64,000 bases of DNA from Pseudomonadota bacterium (GTDB taxonomy: Bacteria; Pseudomonadota; Gammaproteobacteria; Pseudomonadales; Moraxellaceae), in assembly GCA_023393635.1 (NCBI GenBank), contig JAEWKT010000051.1:1-64000 (forward strand), read 5' to 3'. Numbering within the stretch: the stretch's first letter is position 1; each line of letters opens with the position of its first letter. Position numbers and translations under genes: made by a program. The notes under the pieces are model-generated. The model made no database searches and was not told the DNA's origin. It was given only the letters and a program-made list of their open reading frames with translations. Below, piece after piece: positions 53,807 to 63,279 of this stretch.

Positions 53807-55123
53807 TCAGCCAAATGGATGACGCAATACAATCGTTTCTGCACGGTCAGGGCCCGTAGAAACGACATCAATTGGGCAACCAACCAAGGCTTCAATGCGC
53901 TTAATATAAGCTTGTGCATTGGCTGGTAGCTGGTCGATACTGGTTGCACCTACGGTAGATTCAGACCACCCTGGCATCGTTTCATAGACTGGTGTTACGT
54001 TTTCAAATGCAATGGCATCGCTAGAACCTGGGCAGCCACAATCAGTACTTTCATAGCTGGTACAGATTTTAACTTCTGTTAAGCCATCTAATACATCCAG
54101 CTTGGTTAAGCAAATACCACTTAATGAATTCACTTCTACAGCACGGCGTACCACTACCGCATCAAACCAGCCACAGCGACGCTGACGGCCAGTAGACGCA
54201 CCAATTTCATTACCCACAATGCCCAAATGTTTACCAATGGCATCACCCTGGTCAGTGGCGGCATCCCACACTAACTCAGTTGGAAACGGACCTGCACCTA
54301 CACGGGTGGTATAAGCTTTGGTAATACCTAGCACATAATCAAGGAATAATGGGCCAACGCCTGTGCCTGTACTTACGCCACCAGCGGTTGTATTACTACT
54401 GGTCACATAAGGATAAGTACCGTGGTCAATATCTAACAAAGAACCTTGCGCGCCTTCAAACATTAACGGTTTACCTTGCACACGGTAATCATGCAAGGTT
54501 GCCGTTACATCAGCAATTAATGGCTTTAACTCTTTGGCCCACTCAACACACTGTGCCAGCACATTTTCAAAGTTGACGGCTTCAACACCATAGTATTGGG
54601 TTAAACGGAAGTTATGATATTCAATCACTTCTTTTAAACGCGCTGCAAATTCTTCGCCACCACGAATCATATCTGCTACACGTAAACCGCGACGTGCTAC
54701 TTTGTCTTCATAGGCTGGGCCAATACCACGGCCAGTGGTACCAATTTTGGCATTACCGCGTTTAATTTCACGTGCCTGATCAAGCGCAATGTGATACGGC
54801 AGAATGAGTGGGCAGTTAGGAGAAATACGCAAGCGATCACGTACTGGCACACCTTTAGCTTCCAGGGTTTTCATTTCCTTGAGCAACGCATCAGGTGCTA
54901 ATACCACGCCATTACCAATAAGGTTAAGCACGTTTTCACGTAAAATACCCGACGGAATTAAATGCAATACCGTTTTCTCACCGCCAACCACCAGCGTGTG
55001 ACCTGCATTGTGCCCGCCCTGATAGCGCACCACTGCTGCGGCTTGATCGGTTAGCAAATCAACAATCTTGCCTTTACCTTCATCGCCCCACTGTGTACCA
55101 AGCACAACGACATTCTTGCCCAT
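53807..55123 (-). CDS. purA: Adenylosuccinate synthetase
   Basis: The 438-residue enzyme commits IMP to AMP synthesis. It starts MGKNVVVLGTQWGDEGKGKIVD (P-loop WGDEGKGK) and has YQGGHNAGHT, GTTGRGIGPAYEDK, FEGAQGSLLDIDHGTYPYVTSS (in parts) and VGAGPFPTE. The frame opens 54 bp earlier (55177), but ATG 55123 has GAGG upstream and the usual start. It is downstream of hisZ, an arrangement common in gammaproteobacteria such as Acinetobacter and Pseudomonas. Confidence 0.97.
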   Translation of the reverse strand: MGKNVVVLGTQWGDEGKGKIVDLLTDQAAAVVRYQGGHNAGHTLVVGGEKTVLHLIPSGILRENVLNLIGNGVVLAPDALLKEMKTLEAKGVPVRDRLRISPNCPLILPYHIALDQAREIKRGNAKIGTTGRGIGPAYEDKVARRGLRVADMIRGGEEFAARLKEVIEYHNFRLTQYYGVEAVNFENVLAQCVEWAKELKPLIADVTATLHDYRVQGKPLMFEGAQGSLLDIDHGTYPYVTSSNTTAGGVSTGTGVGPLFLDYVLGITKAYTTRVGAGPFPTELVWDAATDQGDAIGKHLGIVGNEIGASTGRQRRCGWFDAVVVRRAVEVNSLSGICLTKLDVLDGLTEVKICTSYESTDCGCPGSSDAIAFENVTPVYETMPGWSESTVGATSIDQLPANAQAYIKRIEALVGCPIDVVSTGPDRAETIVLRHPFG

Positions 55124-55217
55124 ATCCGCCTCATTTACCTGTGTATCAAACCATTTACCTGACCATGAATTGGTCAAGACTTAAAACTCAAAAAACTATA
55201 AGCTAAAAACTTGTAAT

Positions 55218-56381
55218 CTATAGTGCTAAACGTTGCCATTGCTGGTTCTCAAGTACCAGCCGATGCGTTGCACGACCCTGCTCTTGTTGCCCATCAAGCA
55301 TTTGAATCACCACAAAACCATCCTGACGTGCTTGCGCCATCGCCGCTTGCAAATCAGCATCTTTACCTGCGGGTGCCAGCATCACTGGTACAGCGTGATC
55401 GTTTTGCTCTTGTGCCAGTGCATATAAGTCACAACTAAAACCAGTAGCAGGACGCTCACGGCCAAAAGCCACGCCAATGCCATCATAACGCCCGCCTTGT
55501 GCTAGTGGCACAGCGCGGTTAGGGCTATACACTGCAAACATCAGGCCAGTATGGTAGTGATAACCACGCAACTCTGCTGCATCAACACCCACACTAATAT
55601 TTGGCCAGTACTGTTTAATATGAGACTGTGCCTGCTCTAGGGCATCTAAGGCTTGCTGTAGTCTGTCATCGGCCAACACTTGAGCAGACAACTTTTGCCG
55701 CAATGTGACCAGATCACTGCTATAGCGACCAAGCGTATAAAAATCCTGACCCAGCTTAAGTTGCTCAACAAATTCTGCCAACTCAGGAATGGCTTTACGC
55801 TGATATAAATCGGTGAGCTTGGCTTCCTCATGCTCGCTTAAAGCAGCAATACGGCTTAAATTTCTAAAAATATCCACGTGGCCTAAATCAAGATGCAGTT
55901 GCTGCTCAAAACCTGCTTCTTTTAGCAAGCTCAGCATTAAATCAACCATCTCCAAGTCGGCAGCCAAACCTTCAAAACCAAATAGCTCGGCACCCAGTTG
56001 CAAGGGCGCACGCGACGCAGATAACCCTTGTGGCTTGGTATGTAAAACGGTAGCGGCATAACAGTAGCGCGCAATGCCGTCTAGTGGCCGAACATGGGCA
56101 TCAATACGCGCCACCTGTGGTGTCATATCGGCACGTACGCCAAGCAAACGTCCAGACAACTGGTCAATCAGCTTAAATGTCGCCAAGTCCAGATCAGTAT
56201 TGACATGATTTAATAAGGAAAGCGATTCAACATATTCTATAAAGGGCGTGTACACCAGCTCATAACCATGGCTAGTGAGTAAATCGAGTAAGCGACGACG
56301 AAGCTTTTCAATCACTCGTGCCTGTTCTGGCAGCACATCCGCTACCCCATCAGGCAGTAACCAAGTTTCGACAACGGACAT
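55218..56381 (-). CDS. hisZ: ATP phosphoribosyltransferase regulatory subunit HisZ
   Basis: The 387-residue protein resembles the catalytic core of histidyl-tRNA synthetase: WLLPDGVADVLPEQARVIEKL at the N-terminus (in parts), YTPFIEYVES, FKLIDQLSGRLLGVRADMTPQVAR and GGRYDGIGVAFGRERPATGFS. HisZ lacks aminoacylation activity and partners the short form of HisG in histidine synthesis. It lies 94 bp upstream of purA on the same strand. Confidence 0.93.
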   Translation of the reverse strand: MSVVETWLLPDGVADVLPEQARVIEKLRRRLLDLLTSHGYELVYTPFIEYVESLSLLNHVNTDLDLATFKLIDQLSGRLLGVRADMTPQVARIDAHVRPLDGIARYCYAATVLHTKPQGLSASRAPLQLGAELFGFEGLAADLEMVDLMLSLLKEAGFEQQLHLDLGHVDIFRNLSRIAALSEHEEAKLTDLYQRKAIPELAEFVEQLKLGQDFYTLGRYSSDLVTLRQKLSAQVLADDRLQQALDALEQAQSHIKQYWPNISVGVDAAELRGYHYHTGLMFAVYSPNRAVPLAQGGRYDGIGVAFGRERPATGFSCDLYALAQEQNDHAVPVMLAPAGKDADLQAAMAQARQDGFVVIQMLDGQQEQGRATHRLVLENQQWQRLAL

Positions 56382-56580
56382 GGTAAAACCTATTTATTGT
56401 TGAGCAAGCGCATCAATACGGCTCGCCACACGAAAAAAAATCGGGCTATTTTCCCGACGTTGGCAATTCTAGCACGAAGCATAAGGGCTTGCACCTACCA
56501 AGCCGCTTAATTGACAAGAAAAACCATGTCTGCTGTCTATAGGGCTGCTTGATATTATTGCTGCGCATCGCTGCTTTAAG

Positions 56581-57642
56581 TTAAGGACTTAAGGCCATAC
56601 ATAAATCCAGCAAACGGTTGGCATAGCCCCATTCATTGTCATACCACGCCAGTACTTTGGCTTGCCTGCCTACCACCATGGTTTGCAAGCTATCAACTAC
56701 CAGTGAATACGGCTGATGATTAAAATCGCTCGACACCAGCGGTAAATCGGTCACATCCATAATTTTGGCGTATTGATTGTTGGCAGCATCTATAAATAAC
56801 TGATTAATAGTCGCAACATCGGCTGGGCGGCTCATCACAAACGATAAATCAATCGCTGCCACATTAATGGTTGGCACCCGAATGGAATAACCTTCTATAC
56901 GATTTTCCATATGCGGCAATACTTGCTTGAGCGCGCCCAAGGCACTGGAAGTAGTAGGAATAATATTATAGCCCGATGCCCTGGCACGGCGTGGATCACG
57001 GTGCGCATGGTCAAGCACGGCCTGATCTGTCGTTACTGCATGAATTTCTGTCATTAACGCTGATTCAATTCCAAACGCATCATCAAGTAATTTTACCAGT
57101 GGTACTAATGCCTGAGTAGTACACGACACACTTGAAATCACGCGGTCAGTTGCTTTAATGGCATGCTGGTTTACCCCAAAAACCACAGCAGCATCGACGG
57201 TATCAAACGGTGCTGCACCAATAATCACGCGCTTGGCACCCGCCTGCAAATGCTTGGTTGCCCCAGTTCGTGAACGAAATAAACCAGTGCATTCTAATGC
57301 AATATCTATATCAAGGGCTTGCCACGGCAGTTTTTCAGGTGCTGCATAGCGCAATAATTGTATTTTTTTAACAATATCACCCTGACTCAAGCATAAAAAT
57401 GTCAGGTCATCTTCTTGAATAATCTCAAGCGTTGCATTAAGCCGACCATGCGTACTATCAAAACGCAGTAAATGCGCCAAAATTTCTGCATCGGCCACAT
57501 CATTAATCGCCACAATATTTACTTTTGGCCACAGTTTTTCTTCAATCCACGCCCGTAAAACATTGCGGCCAATGCGACCAAAACCATTAATGGCAATGTT
57601 TAAACTTGAAGCTATAGGTAAACTTGAAGACGCAGGATTCAC
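56581..57642 (-). CDS. epd: GAPDH-family dehydrogenase, Epd-like
   Basis: The 353-residue protein has the NAD-binding INGFGRIGRNVLRAW (about residues 18-32), the active-site Cys in SVSCTTQALVPL, RVPTINVAAIDLSF and the C-terminal WYDNEWGYANRLLDL. The segment LPLVSSDFNHQPYSLVVDS matches erythrose-4-phosphate dehydrogenase better than GapA. Epd feeds vitamin B6 synthesis. Most family members read SCTTN after the Cys; Gln here is unusual. A glycolytic/gluconeogenic Gap role remains possible. The start has no signal peptide. Confidence 0.82.
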   Translation of the reverse strand: MNPASSSLPIASSLNIAINGFGRIGRNVLRAWIEEKLWPKVNIVAINDVADAEILAHLLRFDSTHGRLNATLEIIQEDDLTFLCLSQGDIVKKIQLLRYAAPEKLPWQALDIDIALECTGLFRSRTGATKHLQAGAKRVIIGAAPFDTVDAAVVFGVNQHAIKATDRVISSVSCTTQALVPLVKLLDDAFGIESALMTEIHAVTTDQAVLDHAHRDPRRARASGYNIIPTTSSALGALKQVLPHMENRIEGYSIRVPTINVAAIDLSFVMSRPADVATINQLFIDAANNQYAKIMDVTDLPLVSSDFNHQPYSLVVDSLQTMVVGRQAKVLAWYDNEWGYANRLLDLCMALSP

Positions 57643-57844
57643 AAAATAAGCTCGGCAGGAAAATAAGCAAACTAGTGTAACGCATCAGTTATTCAATAAA
57701 AATAATAATTAGCAAACAATAAATCAATTCGCTTTAGGCTAAATGCAGTAGCCTAAAAATATTTAGTACAAACAGGCATTAATTTTGCATATTTATTAAA
57801 CAGTCTTTATAATTGTCACTTATTAAGGAACCACGTCAAACAAA

Positions 57845-58519
57845 ATGGAAATTATGCCAACTTCATTCAGAGTTATTGTGCTTGCATTTGCTATTTTTGC
57901 CTCACAACAATCGCTTGCCAATGAAACAATTTATACCTGGACGGACGAGCAAGAGTCTTTGACCAATTATGGCGGTATACCTCCAGATGATGAAATTGGC
58001 AGCAATTCAGTAAAAGTGGTGAACTTGCAAAAGGGTGTCACCACCCAGTTAGAGTTTCCTACCCGTGCTGTCGATGCAGCAGTTGAGAGAAGTAAAGAGT
58101 TAAAACTATTGGCACCACCAGGAAACACTGCTTCTACAGCAAATACCCCAACAAAAGTTATTGGTTCATCAGCACCACCTGTAGCAGTAGATACACCTCC
58201 TGAAGCTGCCAACAATAAGCCTCAGCCGCAAGTACTGGCGTCAGGCGGCAGTGCAAAACTGGTTGAAGACCCACTTGAGTCGCAAAAATTAAATGAGCAA
58301 GAAGCCAAGCTGGAAGCGCAAGCCAAAAGTGCCAGACGTATCGCCATGGACAAGCGTCGGGAAGAAATGAAAGCACTGGCTGAGCGTGTACGTAATGGTG
58401 CCGCCTCACGGCAGGAAATTGCAGCGTTGGTAACCTATCGCCAAACTGCGTCATTTGGTGAAGCACGCAGTGCGCTGGCGCGCCCTAAAGCTACCCAAAA
58501 AGCAGTACTCGTTGATTAA
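57845..58519 (+). CDS. Exported DUF4124-like protein
   Basis: The 224-residue protein has a signal peptide to about SLANET, then IYTWTDEQESLTNYGGIPP, a DUF4124-like start. A Pro/Ala/Thr linker (about 85-140) and a Lys/Arg/Glu-rich helical tail (LNEQEAKLEAQAKSARRIAMDKRREEMKAL, in parts) follow. Function unknown. The start may also be ATG 57854. It lies alone between epd and convergent tkt. Confidence 0.72.
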   Translation: MEIMPTSFRVIVLAFAIFASQQSLANETIYTWTDEQESLTNYGGIPPDDEIGSNSVKVVNLQKGVTTQLEFPTRAVDAAVERSKELKLLAPPGNTASTANTPTKVIGSSAPPVAVDTPPEAANNKPQPQVLASGGSAKLVEDPLESQKLNEQEAKLEAQAKSARRIAMDKRREEMKALAERVRNGAASRQEIAALVTYRQTASFGEARSALARPKATQKAVLVD

Positions 58520-58554
58520 AACCAATTAGTCAAAATAAACGCATCAAAACCAAA

Positions 58555-58581
58555 AAAGCCTCCATATGAATTGGAGGCTTT
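58555..58581. terminator. Terminator between convergent genes
   Basis: AAAGCCTCCA (58555-58564) pairs perfectly with TGGAGGCTTT (58572-58581), after an A-run and before T-rich sequence. Confidence 0.8.
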
Positions 58582-58644
58582 CTTATATGCAGTATCGCTG
58601 CTTATTTAGAAAAGCAGCGATTAACAGCAGCAGCTAAAAAACAA

Positions 58645-60636
58645 TTACTGGGCTATGAGTTCTTGCACTGCCGCAACCACGGCTTCAGTAGTAATACCAA
58701 AATGCTGGAATAAGTCTTTGGCAGGTGCTGATTCACCATAAGTCGACATTCCAATCACTTTGCCATCCAGGCCTACAAATTTCCACCAGTAATCAACATG
58801 TGCTGCTTCCACCGCAACACGCGCGCGAATATGGCTTGGTAAAACGTTTTCACGATAATTTGCATCCTGACGCATAAATTCTTCGGCACACGGCATAGAC
58901 ACCACACGCACACCATCTAACTGCGCATGAGCTTCCATCGCAAGGCTTACTTCTGAACCAGTGGCAATAATAATGGCTTTCAACTCGCCTTTTTCAGCCG
59001 CCAGTACATAACCACCTTTAGCCGCATCATCAATTTGCTGCTCACTACGGGTTAAATGCGGCAAGTTTTGACGCGAAAAAATCAGCGCCGTTGGCCCATC
59101 TTTACGCTCAAGCGCAGAACGCCAGGCAATGGCAGATTCAACCGTATCCGCAGGACGCCAGGTATTTAAGTTTGGCGTGCCGCGCAAGGATGCAATTTGT
59201 TCAATCGGTTGATGGGTTGGGCCATCTTCACCCAAACCAATAGAATCATGTGTGTATACATGAATCACACGTTGCTTCATCAGCGCGCCCATACGCACGG
59301 CATTACGGGCATATTCCATAAACATAAGGAATGTTGCCACATACGGAATAAAGCCGCCATGCAGTGCAATTCCGTTGGCCATGGCTGTCATACCAAACTC
59401 GCGCACGCCATAATGAATATAATTACCCGCTGGATTATTTTGAATGCCTTCGCTGCCTTTCCAAATGGTCAGGTTAGAACCTGCAAGGTCAGCCGAACCA
59501 CCCAATAACTCTGGCAACAAGTCACCAAACATTTGTAAGGCATTTTGGCTGGCCTTACGACTAGCAATGGTTTCGCCTTTAGTATTGACATCACGGATAT
59601 ATTGATCCGCTTTTGCTGCAAAATCCGCTGGCAAATCACCATTTAAACGACGCTCCAGCTCAGCCGCTAATTCTGGATGCTTGGTCTTATATTGCGCAAA
59701 TAACTCATTCCACGCTTGTTCTTGCGCTGCCCCTTTGGCTCTGCCATCCCATGCGGCATAGACATCGGCAGGAATAACAAATGGCTCATCAGTCCACGTT
59801 AAGGTGTCACGCATCAGCTCAATTTCACTTAAACCTAGCGGTGCACCATGACAGTCTTCTTTACCTTGCTTATTGGGTGAGCCTAAACCAATCACTGTTT
59901 TACAAATAATGAGACTTGGTTTTTTGCTTTCTGCTTTGGCCTGGATAGTTGCCGCAGCAATTGCTTCGGTGTCATGACCATCCACCTTAACCACATGCCA
60001 GCCATAGGCTTCAAAACGCTGCTGGGTGTCGTCGCTAAACCAGCCGTCTACTTCACCATCAATGGAGATGCCGTTGTCATCGTAGTAAGCAATCAATTTA
60101 CCCAGTTGTAGGGTTCCTGCCAGTGAGCAAACCTCATGCGAGATGCCTTCCATCAGGCAGCCATCACCCATAAAACAATAAGTGAAATGATCAACCACAT
60201 TTAACCCATCACGGTTAAATTGCGCAGCCAAAGTTTTTTCAGCCACTGCAAAACCAACCGCATTGGCAATCCCCTGACCCAACGGTCCAGTGGTGGTTTC
60301 TACCCCTGCGGTATAACCATATTCTGGGTGGCCAGGTGTTTTGCTGTGTAATTGACGGAACTGTTTGAGATCATCAATGGAAACGTCATAACCGCTTAAA
60401 TGCAGCAGTGCGTATTGCAACATGGAACCATGACCGTTAGATAAAACAAAGCGATCACGATTTGACCAATTAGGGTTGCTTGGGTTATGACGTAAAAATT
60501 GCCGCCACAACACTTCAGCAATTTCTGCCATACCCATCGGTGCGCCAGGGTGGCCAGAATTTGCCTGTTGAACAGCGTCTACTGCCAGTACACGGATTGC
60601 ATTGGCAATACGGCGTTCATTAAGTGGTGTTGTCAT
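58645..60636 (-). CDS. tkt: Transketolase
   Basis: The 663-residue thiamine-diphosphate enzyme of the pentose phosphate pathway shows AIRVLAVDAVQQANSGHPGAPMG, the ThDP-binding GDGCLMEGISHE...NDNGISIDGEV-type segment (here DDNGISIDGEV), and the signature in the C-half FMEYARNAVRMGALM, HDSIGLGEDGPTHQP. Length matches E. coli TktA (663). The frame opens 30 bp earlier; ATG 60636 is chosen by homology. It is divergent from metK. Confidence 0.97.
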   Translation of the reverse strand: MTTPLNERRIANAIRVLAVDAVQQANSGHPGAPMGMAEIAEVLWRQFLRHNPSNPNWSNRDRFVLSNGHGSMLQYALLHLSGYDVSIDDLKQFRQLHSKTPGHPEYGYTAGVETTTGPLGQGIANAVGFAVAEKTLAAQFNRDGLNVVDHFTYCFMGDGCLMEGISHEVCSLAGTLQLGKLIAYYDDNGISIDGEVDGWFSDDTQQRFEAYGWHVVKVDGHDTEAIAAATIQAKAESKKPSLIICKTVIGLGSPNKQGKEDCHGAPLGLSEIELMRDTLTWTDEPFVIPADVYAAWDGRAKGAAQEQAWNELFAQYKTKHPELAAELERRLNGDLPADFAAKADQYIRDVNTKGETIASRKASQNALQMFGDLLPELLGGSADLAGSNLTIWKGSEGIQNNPAGNYIHYGVREFGMTAMANGIALHGGFIPYVATFLMFMEYARNAVRMGALMKQRVIHVYTHDSIGLGEDGPTHQPIEQIASLRGTPNLNTWRPADTVESAIAWRSALERKDGPTALIFSRQNLPHLTRSEQQIDDAAKGGYVLAAEKGELKAIIIATGSEVSLAMEAHAQLDGVRVVSMPCAEEFMRQDANYRENVLPSHIRARVAVEAAHVDYWWKFVGLDGKVIGMSTYGESAPAKDLFQHFGITTEAVVAAVQELIAQ

Positions 60637-60744
60637 GAGCCAGTTTCCAAAAATAAACCTGAACAAATAAGGTAGGTAAAACCAAAAAAGTGTGCTTATT
60701 GTCCTAAAAATAACGCAGAGGGTAAAGTAAAGAATACGTTTTTT

Positions 60745-60772
60745 AGTGACTCACCTTACGGTTTAAGTCACT
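60745..60772 (+). promoter_or_regulatory. Inverted repeat in the tkt-metK divergent region
   Basis: AGTGACT (60745-60751) and AGTCACT (60766-60772) form a 7-bp inverted repeat 113 bp upstream of metK. It could be an operator or an untranslated-leader hairpin. No conserved S-adenosylmethionine riboswitch pattern is visible. Confidence 0.3.
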
Positions 60773-60884
60773 TAATGAATTTTATTACGATGAAATCAAG
60801 CATTTTTCATCAAACACTGCTAGTCCAAAGTAATAAGTCGCGTTAACATAGCCCCCATCTTTATTTTTGATTTCTGGAACATTC

Positions 60885-62051
60885 ATGCGCGAATACGCTG
60901 TCTTTACGTCAGAATCGGTCAGTGAAGGCCACCCAGATAAGATGGCAGACCAAATTAGTGATGCTATTCTTGATGCAATTTTAAAAGAAGATCAATACGC
61001 TCGCGTTGCTTGCGAAACAATGGTGAAGACTGGTGCCGTGGTACTGGCAGGTGAAATTACCACCACCGCCAATGTCGATTTTGAAAAAATTGTCCGTGAT
61101 ACTGTTAATAATATTGGCTACAACCATAGCGACTTAGGTTTTGATGGTTCTACCTGTGCTGTCATTAATATGCTGGGCAAGCAATCACCTGAAATTGCCC
61201 AGGGTGTAGATCGTCAAAAACCTGAAGATCAGGGTGCTGGCGATCAGGGCTTAATGTTTGGTTATGCCAGTCATGAAACTGACGTATTGATGCCTGCACC
61301 GATTTGCTATGCGCATCGTTTGGTCGAAAAACAAACTGAGTTACGTAAAAACGGCACCTTAACGTGGTTGCGTCCTGATGCCAAAAGTCAGGTCACCTTT
61401 CATTATGAAGACGGTAAGCCTGCACGTGTCGACGCCATTGTATTGTCTACTCAGCACGATCCTTCCATTAGTCAGGAAACCTTGCGTGAAGCGGTGATTG
61501 AAGAAATTGTTAAAGCCGTGATTCCAGGTGATATGCTACACGCCTCTACCAAATTTCATATTAACCCCACAGGTAAATTTGTGATTGGTGGACCAGTAGG
61601 TGACTGTGGTTTAACTGGCCGTAAAATTATTGTTGATACTTATGGCGGCATGGCGCGGCATGGTGGTGGGGCGTTTTCTGGCAAAGATCCATCCAAGGTA
61701 GATCGCTCAGCAGCTTATGCAGGTCGTTATGTGGCCAAAAATATTGTTGCTGCTGGTATTGCCGATAAATGTGAAATTCAAGTAAGTTATGCGATTGGTG
61801 TGGCTGAGCCTACTTCTATTTCTATCAATACCTTTGGTAGCGGTAAAATTAGTGATGAGCATATTATTAGTTTAATACGTGAGCATTTTGACCTACGTCC
61901 TTACGGTATTACCAACATGCTTAACCTGTTGCAACCCATGTATCAGCAAACTGCCAGTTATGGTCACTTTGGCCGTCAGGGTTCAGACAATGCCTTTACC
62001 TGGGAAAAAACCGATAAAGCGGAGCTATTGAAAAAAGCAGCGAGTCTATAG
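60885..62051 (+). CDS. metK: S-adenosylmethionine synthetase
   Basis: The 388-residue enzyme makes SAM from ATP and methionine. It has SVSEGHPDKMADQISDA, DQGAGDQGLMFGYA, the GGAFSGKDPSKVDRSAAYA P-loop-like signature and, near the C-terminus, HFGRQGSDNAFTWE. The first frame codon is 60867; ATG 60885 gives the standard MREYAVFTSE start. The segment IEYARNAV-type neighbours do not apply. It stands divergent to tkt, as in Acinetobacter. Confidence 0.97.
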   Translation: MREYAVFTSESVSEGHPDKMADQISDAILDAILKEDQYARVACETMVKTGAVVLAGEITTTANVDFEKIVRDTVNNIGYNHSDLGFDGSTCAVINMLGKQSPEIAQGVDRQKPEDQGAGDQGLMFGYASHETDVLMPAPICYAHRLVEKQTELRKNGTLTWLRPDAKSQVTFHYEDGKPARVDAIVLSTQHDPSISQETLREAVIEEIVKAVIPGDMLHASTKFHINPTGKFVIGGPVGDCGLTGRKIIVDTYGGMARHGGGAFSGKDPSKVDRSAAYAGRYVAKNIVAAGIADKCEIQVSYAIGVAEPTSISINTFGSGKISDEHIISLIREHFDLRPYGITNMLNLLQPMYQQTASYGHFGRQGSDNAFTWEKTDKAELLKKAASL

Positions 62052-62070
62052 TTAACTGATTGCTAAACAT

Positions 62071-62108
62071 AAAAAAGCCGCTAGCCTAATAAACCCAGCG
62101 GCTTTTTT
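62071..62108. terminator. metK terminator
   Basis: AAAAAAGCCGCT (62071-62082) pairs perfectly with AGCGGCTTTTTT (62097-62108). It serves metK and probably also the convergent NlpE-like gene. Confidence 0.9.
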
Positions 62109-62128
62109 TATATTATCCAAACACGTCG

Positions 62129-62599
62129 TTAATCTCTGTGTAGTATATAATTTGAAGCCAAGGCACCTTCAACTCTTTTACCTTCGCTATCTAACATACG
62201 CAAATTATTTCCTTCTTTTTGGAATTTACGGTTATCACCTGCCTGATCCAAAATAATAATAGCAGGATTTACCGCATCAACAGTGTAACTACCTTTCACC
62301 TTAAATTTGCTGTCTTTGCCCTTACCCTTGTACTCTTCTTCAAGCTCATAGGTTTGATTAGATTTTAGTTCCAGCTTGGTTTCAATGCCTTCGCAATCAG
62401 CACAGGGCATCATGCCTTTATAGTCACCTGTCCAGTCCGTGGCAATAGTTGTATTGCTGGGATTTGTATTATCAGCTGTTACGTTCGCTGCTGGCGGAGT
62501 GGCGGGAGCTTGCATGGCATCGTCATTTTGTGGCGTGTTTTTAGAGCAGGCTCCTAGTGCAAATACGGCTAGCGAAAGGGCTAAAATTGTTTTTTTCAT
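62129..62599 (-). CDS. NlpE-like envelope-stress lipoprotein
   Basis: The 156-residue protein has a lipobox LGACSK (Cys18), a Pro/Asn/Thr-rich linker, and an NlpE N-terminal-type barrel with WTGDYKGMMPCADCEGIETKLEL (in parts; the CADC pair is the CxxC of NlpE) and TYELEEEYKGKGKDSKF. E. coli NlpE senses surface contact and lipoprotein-transport defects through the Cpx system and is linked to copper tolerance. Here only the N-terminal domain is present; the OB-fold C-terminal domain of E. coli NlpE is missing. Confidence 0.85.
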   Translation of the reverse strand: MKKTILALSLAVFALGACSKNTPQNDDAMQAPATPPAANVTADNTNPSNTTIATDWTGDYKGMMPCADCEGIETKLELKSNQTYELEEEYKGKGKDSKFKVKGSYTVDAVNPAIIILDQAGDNRKFQKEGNNLRMLDSEGKRVEGALASNYILHRD

Positions 62600-62759
62600 G
62601 TGAATAAAACCTTCAAATAAAATTGTTTTTAATCTACTAAAAGAAAAATTCCCATAAAAGAAGCATCTTGTTTAAAATCGTTTTACTTTACATAGTTTTT
62701 TGCTGTGATTTGTTCATTATTATCATGTCAGAATAAAACTTCATTTCGCAAGAAATACC

Positions 62760-62796
62760 ACCATGATGTCTTAACTCGCATCCTAAACATCATGGT
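62760..62796 (-). terminator. Hairpin downstream of the small acidic protein gene
   Basis: ACCATGATGT (62760-62769) and ACATCATGGT (62787-62796) form a perfect 10-bp stem, nine bp after the stop of the 94-residue gene. No clear T-run follows, so termination efficiency is uncertain. Confidence 0.5.
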
Positions 62797-62804
62797 ACTT
62801 TCCG

Positions 62805-63089
62805 TTACATATTTTGCGTTGGGGCTTCCCCAGCTACATTGGATTCTTCTAATGCCGATGGATCTTCATCATCTCTTGCAGTAGGACTAGGGGTTAATGT
62901 CGGAATACTATCAGGTGTGTTTTCCCGTTCCATTTCTACCAGCTCATCCATATCTGCTTCTGCAAAACCCCCAACGGGATCATTGGCTACAGTGTCATCA
63001 TAGCCAGCATCGGTAGCATCATATTCATCTTTACTGTCACGACGCTGTGGATCAGTATTTTTTAAACCAGCATTATTTTCGTTAGTCAT
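62805..63089 (-). CDS. Small acidic hydrophilic protein, unknown
   Basis: The 94-residue protein is rich in Asp, Glu, Asn and Pro, with no signal peptide, membrane segment or cysteine. Segments include RRDSKDEYDATDAGYDD, GGFAEADMDELVEME and PSPTARDDEDPSAL. It looks largely disordered. I do not recognise it. GGAG precedes the ATG at a good distance, and a hairpin lies just downstream, so it is probably a real single-gene unit. Codon use looks like its neighbours. Confidence 0.65.
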   Translation of the reverse strand: MTNENNAGLKNTDPQRRDSKDEYDATDAGYDDTVANDPVGGFAEADMDELVEMERENTPDSIPTLTPSPTARDDEDPSALEESNVAGEAPTQNM

Positions 63090-63221
63090 TATCTTGCTCC
63101 AAATATTCTTGATGCATTTAGAGTAAAGTCAATGCCGCCAACACATAAGACCAGATTTGCGATGTTGAGACAGGTTTATGTAAATGTTATTACGTTGTGT
63201 AAAAGTCAAACTTTAAAGTCG

Positions 63222-63250
63222 AAAAGAGCCTGCACGTGGCAAGCTCTTTT
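63222..63250 (-). terminator. rapA terminator
   Basis: AAAAGAGC (63222-63229) pairs perfectly with GCTCTTTT (63243-63250), 30 bp after the rapA stop, with T-rich sequence on both strands. Confidence 0.8.
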
Positions 63251-63279
63251 TATGATTACTCAAAACATTCAATGAGCAA

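Noticed and set aside
60667..60884. S-adenosylmethionine riboswitch before metK
   Set aside because: Only a simple 7-bp inverted repeat is visible, with none of the conserved SAM riboswitch core, and such riboswitches are not typical upstream of metK in this group.
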